Position numbers and translations under genes: made by a program. A DNA stretch of 64,000 bases from positions 62,001-126,000 of the forward strand of contig NZ_FXTD01000009.1 of NCBI RefSeq assembly GCF_900182635.1, given 5' to 3'. Below, one piece after another: positions 41,520 through 47,945 of the stretch. Each line of letters opens with the position of its first letter. Positions within the stretch are counted from its first letter, which is position 1. The notes beneath the pieces were generated by a model. The model was not told the origin of the DNA and ran no database searches. It worked only from the letters and a program-made list of their open reading frames with translations. This DNA is from Halorubrum cibi. GTDB taxonomy: Archaea; Halobacteriota; Halobacteria; Halobacteriales; Haloferacaceae.

Positions 41520-41549
41520 TTTCTCGAACGAAGTGAGAGGAATCGCCGA

Positions 41550-41590
41550 ATGGGATTTGATCCCTATCAGTCGCGCGCAGCGAACGACCA
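41550..41590 (+). repeat. tRNA T-arm-like relic, copy B
   Basis: TGGGATTTGATCCCTATCAG followed by TCGCGCGCAGCGAACGAC. It aligns with copy A (41356) and with the inverted copy near 25711, differing by point changes. Confidence 0.45.
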
Positions 41591-41606
41591 CGACGATCGA
41601 GGCCGG

Positions 41607-42482
41607 TTATTCTGATGGAATCGACGTGTCGTCCACGAACATCACGTTCCCTCCGTTACCGCCGATGCTCACGGTGGTTCGGTCGATACCGTCGGCGTCG
41701 TTGAAGAACGGGACGTCCTGCGCCCGCTCGGCTCCGTTCACGCGCACCACGCCGACGACGTTCTCGTCCCAATCGATCTCCTCAAGCGTCACGTGGAAGA
41801 ACTCCTCGCTCGAGGGCCAAGGTAGCTCCGCCACGACCGCACCCTCCTCGATGTCGCTCGGCTGAGCTCCCGAGCCGTTGACCGCCAGGAAGCCGTTCGA
41901 CCAGTTGTAGTTGACTCTGAACACGACCGTTCCGTCGATCTGCCACTCAGTGTAGGAGTCGGCGTATATCTCTCCGGTCTCCAGCGCGTGGGCAGTTTCC
42001 AGCGTCGTCGGTCGTTCAGCGGCACCGACGTTCTCCCACTTCGGATTATCGTCCGCATTGCCCTCGGCGAATTCGACGGACCACGAACCCGACGAACTCC
42101 GTCCTTGTGACGGTTCGAAACTCGACGTCAATTCCGGGGCCGGATCCCAATCCGAAGCGCTCCCGTCCTCGAAGTCGTCGATATCGAAGGCACCGCCCGA
42201 AGACGTATCCGAGTCTCCCCCCTCAGTAGAGTCTTGATCATCAGACGTGTCCTGCTCCTCGGAGGACTGTTGGTCCCCGTCGGACTGGCCGTCTCCCGAC
42301 GACTGTTGTTCCTCCTCCGTCGTCTCTTGACCGTCGGAGGAGTTCCGGACGCCGGACGCTTCCCCCTCCGGCGTGTCATCCGACTGGATCCCGAGCAGCT
42401 CCTCTGCCCCGAGATAGAAACCGACCATGAGTCCGATGGATCCCGTTCCGACGTAACTCAAAAACTCGCGTCGAAGTCCCAT
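41607..42482 (-). CDS. Tat-exported acidic protein with C-terminal beta-sandwich-like domain
   Basis: A 291-residue secreted protein. The N-terminus Gly-Leu-Arg-Arg-Glu-Phe-Leu plus a hydrophobic stretch (10-25) is a twin-arginine signal. No lipobox Cys is seen, so it is probably anchored or released. Residues about 35-120 are a low-complexity Ser/Glu/Asp/Gln linker. The C-terminal 160 residues, beginning Phe-Asp-Ile-Asp-Asp-Phe-Glu-Asp-Gly, resemble carbohydrate-binding or concanavalin-like modules. Base composition is lower in GC than in neighbours. The gene lies beside the tRNA-Gly scars, consistent with acquisition by transfer. No exact family recognised. Confidence 0.75.
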   Translation of the reverse strand: MGLRREFLSYVGTGSIGLMVGFYLGAEELLGIQSDDTPEGEASGVRNSSDGQETTEEEQQSSGDGQSDGDQQSSEEQDTSDDQDSTEGGDSDTSSGGAFDIDDFEDGSASDWDPAPELTSSFEPSQGRSSSGSWSVEFAEGNADDNPKWENVGAAERPTTLETAHALETGEIYADSYTEWQIDGTVVFRVNYNWSNGFLAVNGSGAQPSDIEEGAVVAELPWPSSEEFFHVTLEEIDWDENVVGVVRVNGAERAQDVPFFNDADGIDRTTVSIGGNGGNVMFVDDTSIPSE

Positions 42483-42760
42483 ATCATTCGGATTCGGAAC
42501 AATACGGATAAACACGACGGAATATGTATAAATCAGTCCTATCGACACGTCAGTTGCGAACTGGATTTGCCGATCCACGGAATTCAATTGACGGACACAC
42601 GTCAGAACAGATCGTCCGTCGTCTCGGCAGTCCGCAACGCTCCTAACGTCGTAGACCGAAGGGACTGCGGATACTTCATCTCGAGCGGGATCGCGTCTAC
42701 CAACTCGTAGGAGATTCCCGTCTCAGAATCTCAACGATTTGATTCCCGAAAAACCACCAC

Positions 42761-43531
42761 CTACAGACTCGCTCCCCCGTCGACCCACACGGTCTCGCCG
42801 GTCACGTAGCTCGCGCCCTCAGAAGCGAGGAAGAGGTACGCGTCACGCAGGTCCGCGGGAGTGCCGGCTCGGGACGGGAGTCCGTCCGAGTCTTCGATCT
42901 CGCTCGCCTCCTCCGACCAGCCCTCGCGGATCTCGGTCGCGATCGGTCCCGGAGCGACCGCATTCACCCGGATCCCGTGTCGATCGAGTTCGAGGGCCGC
43001 GCTCCGGGTGAGCATCCGGATGCCGCCCTTCGTCGCCGCGTAGTGGGAGTGGTTCCACTCGGCGCGCTCGGCCGTCGTCGATGACGTGTTCACGATCGTC
43101 CCCTCGACGCCGCGGTCGATCATGTCCCGCGCGGCCAGCTGCGTGCCGAAGAACGTACCCCTGAGGTTGACGCCGTGGACGGCGTCGAAGTCCTCGGGGG
43201 TGACGTCGAGGAACTCGAGGCTGCGGTGAACGCCCGCGTTGTTCACCATCACGTCGACTCCGCCGAACTCGCCGGCCGCCTCGATCACCGACGCGATCTG
43301 ACTCGGCTTGGAGACGTCCGTCCCGACGAAGGCGGCGGTCCCGCCGCGCTCCTCGATGGTCTCGTGCGTGGGGACGTCGGCGTCGGTGTCCTTCGGTGCT
43401 TCCCGAACGTCGGCGTTGATCACGGTCGCTCCCGCGTCGCCGAATCCGGTCGCGACCGCGCGGCCGATCCCGCTCGATCCCCCCGTGACCACGACCGTCT
43501 CGCCGGAGAAGTCCGCGTCGATGGTTCCCAT
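42761..43531 (-). CDS. Short-chain dehydrogenase/reductase
   Basis: A 256-residue classical SDR. The dinucleotide motif is Thr-Gly-Gly-Ser-Ser-Gly-Ile-Gly near residue 18, then Asn-Asn-Ala-Gly-Val-His near 94. The catalytic residues are Ser in Thr-Ser-Ser-Thr and Tyr-Ala-Ala-Thr-Lys near 160. The Pro-Gly-Pro-Ile segment and the C-terminal Trp-Val-Asp-Gly-Gly complete the pattern. An Asp-rich acidic loop after the second strand is a halophilic trait. Substrate unknown; 3-oxoacyl-ACP reductase-like or sugar/alcohol dehydrogenases are the usual relatives. A T-rich TATA-like box lies about 27 bp before the ATG. Confidence 0.9.
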   Translation of the reverse strand: MGTIDADFSGETVVVTGGSSGIGRAVATGFGDAGATVINADVREAPKDTDADVPTHETIEERGGTAAFVGTDVSKPSQIASVIEAAGEFGGVDVMVNNAGVHRSLEFLDVTPEDFDAVHGVNLRGTFFGTQLAARDMIDRGVEGTIVNTSSTTAERAEWNHSHYAATKGGIRMLTRSAALELDRHGIRVNAVAPGPIATEIREGWSEEASEIEDSDGLPSRAGTPADLRDAYLFLASEGASYVTGETVWVDGGASL

Positions 43532-43634
43532 ACGAACGGTCGAGCGCGGCGGATCAAAAAGGTCGGCATCGTCGTCCGTCGATCGGCTCGTCGACTCGGT
43601 TGGGAAGCCGTGAGGACCGGGCGAGCGAGCCGTC

Positions 43635-44723
43635 TCAGTCGTCGTCCGCGGCCGCCTCCGGCTCCGTCGACGGAGACTCTCGCGGCCCGCCGGCGTGTCC
43701 CTCGTGGGCGACCGCGGTCGCCAGGAGTTCGGGGGAGATCGCGGGCACCTCGTCGTCGCTCACGGAGCCGTCGCGCGCGATGGCCTCCTTCGCGCGCGGG
43801 AACTCGCGGATCTCCTTGTGGATCGCGAGGCCGGCCTTCGCGCCCTGCCCCATCGCCACCGGGATCTGGTTGTGGCCGGGGGTGACGTCGCCGACCGCGA
43901 AGACGCCGTCGACGCTCGTTCGCCCGTGGTCGTCGACGTCGATCGTGCCGTCGTCGGTCAGATCGCAGCCGAGCGACTCCGCGAGGGCGGTGTTGTAGTC
44001 GGAGCCGTACATCGGGAAGCCGCCGCGGTACTCCCGGCGGGTGCCGTCCGCGAACTCCAGCGCCTCGAGCCACCCCGAGTCCGGGTCGTTCTCGACGCCC
44101 GTGACCTCCTCGCGGACCACCTCGATCGGGTGCGCCTCGAGCTGGGCCGCGGTCTCGTCGCTCCACGTCGGCTCCGCCCCGCGGGTCAACAGGTCCACGT
44201 CGTCGGTGACGTTGAGCATGATCATCGCGACGTGGGCCGCGGCCTCGCCGTGGCCCATGACGTACACCGGCTCGTCGACGAACATGTACGCGTCACAGTG
44301 GAGACAGTAGTGGAGGCCCTTGCCCGTTCGGGGCAGCGGCGGGTCCGGTCGCTTATCGGAGAACCCGGTCGCGAGGACCACCCGCTTCGCCGAGAACTCG
44401 TCGTCGCCGGCGACGAGCCGGAACCGATCGTCTCCGTCCTCCCCGTCGTCGGTCCGCTCGATCGACTCGACGAAGCCGCGCTCGAAGTCGCCGCCGTAGG
44501 AGGCCACCTGCTCGCGGGCGGTCGCGAGGAACTCGTTGCCTGAGGTCTCCTCGGTGACACCGATCACGTTGTGTGTGTCGGCCATCATCGCCGCGCGGCC
44601 GCCTCCTCGGTCTATCAGCACCGTCTCGTGGCCGAGTCGCGCGCCGTACAGCGCCGTCGTCAGTCCGGCCGGACCGCCGCCCACGACCGCGACGTCGTAC
44701 CTCTGCTCGTCGGAAGCACTCAT
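43635..44723 (-). CDS. Thioredoxin reductase-like FAD/NAD(P) oxidoreductase
   Basis: A 362-residue flavoprotein. The FAD motif Val-Val-Gly-Gly-Gly-Pro-Ala-Gly is at residues 13-20. The redox centre His-Tyr-Cys-Leu-His-Cys-Asp near residue 143 replaces the CATC of thioredoxin reductase. The second Rossmann site Val-Met-Gly-His-Gly-Glu-Ala-Ala and the C-terminal Gly-Val-Phe-Ala-Val-Gly-Asp-Val are intact. A C-terminal extension of about 40 acidic residues follows. It should reduce a thioredoxin- or glutaredoxin-like partner, or act as a ferredoxin-type reductase. TTTAAC near 44747-44753 is a leaderless-spaced TATA box. Confidence 0.88.
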   Translation of the reverse strand: MSASDEQRYDVAVVGGGPAGLTTALYGARLGHETVLIDRGGGRAAMMADTHNVIGVTEETSGNEFLATAREQVASYGGDFERGFVESIERTDDGEDGDDRFRLVAGDDEFSAKRVVLATGFSDKRPDPPLPRTGKGLHYCLHCDAYMFVDEPVYVMGHGEAAAHVAMIMLNVTDDVDLLTRGAEPTWSDETAAQLEAHPIEVVREEVTGVENDPDSGWLEALEFADGTRREYRGGFPMYGSDYNTALAESLGCDLTDDGTIDVDDHGRTSVDGVFAVGDVTPGHNQIPVAMGQGAKAGLAIHKEIREFPRAKEAIARDGSVSDDEVPAISPELLATAVAHEGHAGGPRESPSTEPEAAADDD

Positions 44724-44858
44724 TGGCGGTTGTACGGGTCGGATCGGGTTAAATGTCCATGAGGTGTGCGCGGCGATCGGCCAGCCGCGGGCAACGGGAA
44801 CCGACAGGGATCACGGGCAGTCAGGGAGTTTATGCGCGCCGGGCGCGTGCTCCCGGTC

Positions 44859-45176
44859 GTGCCGGGACGTCTCGCCGCCGCGGTCGCCCTCCTGCTCGTC
44901 GGCACCGTCGCCGACGTGTGGTCGACGTACCTCGCGATCTCGACCGGCGAGTTCGTAGAGGGCTCGCCCGTCGGCCGGACGTTCATCACGTGGCTCGGCC
45001 CGCTCCGCGGGATGCTCCTCACGAAGGCGATCGGAATGGTCGTCATCGGGATCCCCGTCGCGGTCGCGGGCGGGAGCCGCCGGCTCGTCGCGGCGGTGAT
45101 GTGCGCCGGCGTGGGCGCGATCTCGCTTCTCGCGGCCGTCCGAAACCTGCTCCTCGTCGCGGGCTATCTCGGGTGA
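44859..45176 (+). CDS. Three-to-four-helix membrane protein, DUF5658-like
   Basis: A 105-residue membrane protein: helices at about 3-20, 43-63 and 70-95. The first helix contains Val-Ala-Asp-Val-Trp-Ser-Thr-Tyr-Leu, and the loop has Glu-Gly-Ser-Pro-Val-Gly-Arg. It resembles the DUF5658 family; function unknown. Three in-frame starts exist. The ATG at 44832 forms part of the TTTATG TATA box, whose 27-bp spacing points to the GTG at 44859, so that start is chosen. Confidence 0.65.
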   Translation: MPGRLAAAVALLLVGTVADVWSTYLAISTGEFVEGSPVGRTFITWLGPLRGMLLTKAIGMVVIGIPVAVAGGSRRLVAAVMCAGVGAISLLAAVRNLLLVAGYLG

Positions 45177-45203
45177 CCCGACCGTTCGACTCCGTGGTCC
45201 GTC

Positions 45204-45902
45204 TCATTCCCCGCGATACAGCCGTTCCGCGGTCCGCTCTGGCAGGCCCGCCCGTTCGACCGCCTCGGCGACGCGGTCGACGTCGTATCCGACCCGCCTG
45301 AGGTCGACCTCGCCGGCGTCGGTATCGAGCACCGCGTAGGCGGCGTCGGGGTCGCCGTCGCGGGGCTGACCCACGCTGCCGGGGTTGACGACGAGCCGAC
45401 CGCTGACCGACCGAGCCCCCTGGACGTGGGTGTGGCCGAGGACGAGGCCCTCGAGGTCCGTCGCGTCCTCCTCGCCAGCGAGCTCCTCGAGGTGCCGGTC
45501 GAGCGCCGGGAACTCCTCGGGGTAGACGTACGCGTCCTCGCGGTCGGGGGCGGGGTGCGAGTGGACGAGATGGTGGCGGCCGTCCGCGAACCGCGTCGCT
45601 CGCGGCAGCTCGCGGAGCCACGCCAGTTGCTCCGACGAGAGTTCGCGTTTCGCGTGTTCCAAGCCCGCCTCGGCCATCCGGTTGGCGCGATATCGTTCGG
45701 GCGTCTCGACGATGCGATCGTGGTTCCCGCGGACCGTCGCCGCCGCGACCTCGCGAACGCGGGCGAGACACTCGGCGGGCCACGGGTTGTAGCCGACCAC
45801 GTCGCCGGCACAGACGATCACGTCCACCGCGGGCATGTCCTCGAGGACCGCCTCCAGTGCCGGCAGGTTCGCGTGGACGTCCGAGAGGAGTCCGACCTTC
45901 AT
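45204..45902 (-). CDS. Metallophosphoesterase (YfcE/MJ0936-like)
   Basis: A 232-residue calcineurin-like phosphoesterase. Metal ligands: Leu-Ser-Asp-Val-His near residue 6-9, Ala-Gly-Asp-Val-Val-Gly near 33, Gly-Asn-His-Asp near 58, His-Ser-His-Pro near 108, and Gly-His-Thr-His near 150. The order and spacing match archaeal phosphodiesterases of the MJ0936/YfcE group with a longer insert. The physiological substrate is unknown. The ATG at 45902 is chosen over the adjoining GTG. Confidence 0.9.
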   Translation of the reverse strand: MKVGLLSDVHANLPALEAVLEDMPAVDVIVCAGDVVGYNPWPAECLARVREVAAATVRGNHDRIVETPERYRANRMAEAGLEHAKRELSSEQLAWLRELPRATRFADGRHHLVHSHPAPDREDAYVYPEEFPALDRHLEELAGEEDATDLEGLVLGHTHVQGARSVSGRLVVNPGSVGQPRDGDPDAAYAVLDTDAGEVDLRRVGYDVDRVAEAVERAGLPERTAERLYRGE

Positions 45903-46021
45903 CACGTGCGGGTTCGAGAGCGAGGGCGGAATACCTTTTGTCGGCGTGTGTCGGGACCCGAACCCGACGCGTGCCCTCTCCCGCCCGAGGGCTTATCATC
46001 GCAGGACCGAAGGGACCGGTA

Positions 46022-46723
46022 ATGGCACCGACCCTTCTCAACGCCGCGCTCGGTGCGCTCCTCGCGGCGGCGCTTCTCGGGCCGGCGTTCGACGGCCGAA
46101 CGGTCTCCGTCGTCGTCGCGGCCGCCGTCCTGCCGAACCTCGACGCGGTCGCGAGCCTCGCGGTCGCGGGCGCGACGAATACGCTCCTCCATAACGTCTG
46201 GATCCCGCTCGCGCTCGCGGGGCTGCTCTACTGGGACACGGCGCTCCGCGAGCGATCCACCCTCCGCGAGCGCCACGGCTGGCGGGGCGTACGGACCGCG
46301 TGGGTCGTGCTCGCGGGATTCGCGGCCGCCGGGGTCGCTCCGGATCTGTTCGGTACGCCGGGAGCGAACCTCCTGTACCCGATCGAGGACGCGTACTACG
46401 TCGTGGACGGCCTCCTGCTGTTCTCGACGCAGGACGGGATCGTCCAGACGTTCGTCTCGGCGACCGCCGACGGCCCCGGCCTCCTCCCGTTCGAGAGCAC
46501 GGGGACGACAGAGACGCGCGCGATCCCGACGTGGGTGAACCCCGACGGCCGGCCCGGCCTCGCGCTCGGGGCCGAACGCGAGTTCGTCGTCGTCGAGGCC
46601 GGCTGGCAGGCTGTCGTCCTCGCGAGCGCGGTCGCGTCGCTCGCGGTCCGGTTCCGGCCGCGGACGCGAGCGAGCGCCGAGACGGGAGACCACGCGGGCG
46701 ACGCGGGGGAGGCGAGCCGGTAG
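46022..46723 (+). CDS. DUF457/YdjM-like membrane protein lacking key metal ligands
   Basis: A 233-residue membrane protein with four or five helices, paralogous to the next gene: both share an N-terminal helix, a Pro-x-x-Asp motif (Leu-Pro-Asn-Leu-Asp), a His-Asn after helix 2, Arg-Glu-Arg-x-x-x-Arg-Gly-Val-Arg, and an Asp-Gly-x-x-Gln-Thr-Phe-Val stretch. The metal-binding residues of YdjM-type hydrolases are partly lost: residue 7 is Asn rather than His, and the later His-Val-Ser-Leu-Asp reads Gly-Val-Ala-Pro-Asp-Leu. It is therefore probably non-catalytic. Start codon follows a TTATCA TATA-like box. Confidence 0.75.
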   Translation: MAPTLLNAALGALLAAALLGPAFDGRTVSVVVAAAVLPNLDAVASLAVAGATNTLLHNVWIPLALAGLLYWDTALRERSTLRERHGWRGVRTAWVVLAGFAAAGVAPDLFGTPGANLLYPIEDAYYVVDGLLLFSTQDGIVQTFVSATADGPGLLPFESTGTTETRAIPTWVNPDGRPGLALGAEREFVVVEAGWQAVVLASAVASLAVRFRPRTRASAETGDHAGDAGEASR

Positions 46724-47407
46724 ATGGTCTCCTCGATCGTTCACGCCGGGTTCGCGTTGGTGCTCGCGGCGGGGTTGCTGAGAGGGTCGTACGACCGCCG
46801 GGCGCTCGCCGTCGTCCTCGCGATCGTTCTCCTCCCCGAGGCCGACTCCCTTCTGGGGCCGGTCATGTCCGGCGCGCATCGGACCGTCGGGCACAACTTC
46901 GTGTTCCCGGCGGCGGCCGCGCTCCTGATCTACTACGACACGCGGATCCGCGAGGAGTCCGCCATCCGCGAGCGTTTCGCCGACCGCGGCGTCCGGATCG
47001 CCTGGGTCGCGCTGTTCGTCCACGTCTTCGCGCACGTCTCGCTCGACTGGGCGCACCTCGATGGCGTCAACGTCCTGTGGCCGCTCCACGACTCCTTCTT
47101 CCGACTGGAGGGCGAGTTGGTCTGGTCGTCGGCCGACGGCCTCGTTCAGACGTTCGTCGACGTCGAACTCGATCCGGAGACCGGCGACCGGCGGGTCGAC
47201 GCCGGCAGCACGGGGACCACGCAGTCGGTCCACGTGAACAACCCGGTCGAACCGGACGATCCGGAAGCCCTCGCCGAGGCGGAGACGATAGACCGACGAT
47301 TCCCGGTCGCGGGACGCGGGTGGCGGCTCTACCTCCTCGGACTCGGTCTCTTCACCGTGATCGCCCGAAAACTCCAGGGCGACCCGCCGGTCGGTTCGAC
47401 GGAGTGA
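46724..47407 (+). CDS. DUF457/YdjM-like metal-dependent membrane hydrolase
   Basis: A 227-residue membrane protein of the LexA-regulated YdjM/DUF457 family. The putative metal ligands are intact: His7 in Val-His-Ala-Gly-Phe, Pro-Glu-Ala-Asp near 38-41, His-Arg-Thr-Val-Gly-His-Asn near 52-58 and His-Val-Ser-Leu-Asp near 106. It starts on the base after the stop of its paralogue. The extracytoplasmic C-terminal half contains Asp-Gly-Leu-Val-Gln-Thr-Phe-Val-Asp. Relatives are proposed membrane hydrolases of unknown substrate. Confidence 0.8.
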   Translation: MVSSIVHAGFALVLAAGLLRGSYDRRALAVVLAIVLLPEADSLLGPVMSGAHRTVGHNFVFPAAAALLIYYDTRIREESAIRERFADRGVRIAWVALFVHVFAHVSLDWAHLDGVNVLWPLHDSFFRLEGELVWSSADGLVQTFVDVELDPETGDRRVDAGSTGTTQSVHVNNPVEPDDPEALAEAETIDRRFPVAGRGWRLYLLGLGLFTVIARKLQGDPPVGSTE

Positions 47408-47469
47408 GTCCGTGGCTCTCGGTCGTACCGTTGAACCCTCGGCGGATGAGAGGCTTTGATCGGCTCGCG

Positions 47470-47819
47470 GTCAGTACAGACGAAGGAACGAGCGATCGCC
47501 GGAGGGGTGGCGCGCCTCCGAGTGCCCCGGAGGGGCACGAGGAGCCCGCGAGGGACGCTGCGAACGGAGTGAGCAGCGAGGCTGGGGAGGCGTGAGGCGC
47601 GGTTGCGGGGCGGTCGGGTGGGACTCAAAGGGGCAGTCGCGAGGCGGGCGCAGGCGACGTAAGCACCGCAACGAGAGAGTGAGCGAAGCGAACGATCGAG
47701 TGAGGAGCGCAGCGAGCGTGCGCCCGCCTCGCGACTGGGGCTTTGGAGACGTTCACCGCGCCAGCAACGATCCTCTTCTATTCTCCTCGACCACTCACGA
47801 AACACCCGCCATATAAGCC
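47470..47819 (+). repeat. Structured dispersed repeat, copy 2 (best-preserved, candidate ncRNA)
   Basis: Non-coding element downstream of the DUF457-like pair and convergent with the oxidase genes. H2 lies at 47516-47544 (CTCC-GA-GTGCCCC, GGA, GGGGCAC-GA-GGAG). H3 lies at 47556-47578 (CGCTGC, GAACGGAGTGA, GCAGCG). The conserved box GGCTGGGGAGGCGTGAGG follows. The long-range stem pairs 47626-47652 with 47719-47745: CAAAG/CTTTG, three facing G-G, then 19 perfect pairs (CAGTCGCGAGGCGGGCGCA). The distal GTTCACCGCGCCAGCAAC and GAAACACCCG tail are present. An antisense TATA-like TTATAT lies at the far end (about 47811-47817). Confidence 0.85.
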
Positions 47820-47945
47820 ATCAAGATCTAACGGCCGGTTCAGACGAATTCGTCCTCAAAAAACGCGATAACGACGGATCTCCGCCGCCAGCCCTCCGAA
47901 AGAAGATCCGCCGCAGTTCCGACGCCGAAAGAAGACCCGCCTCCC

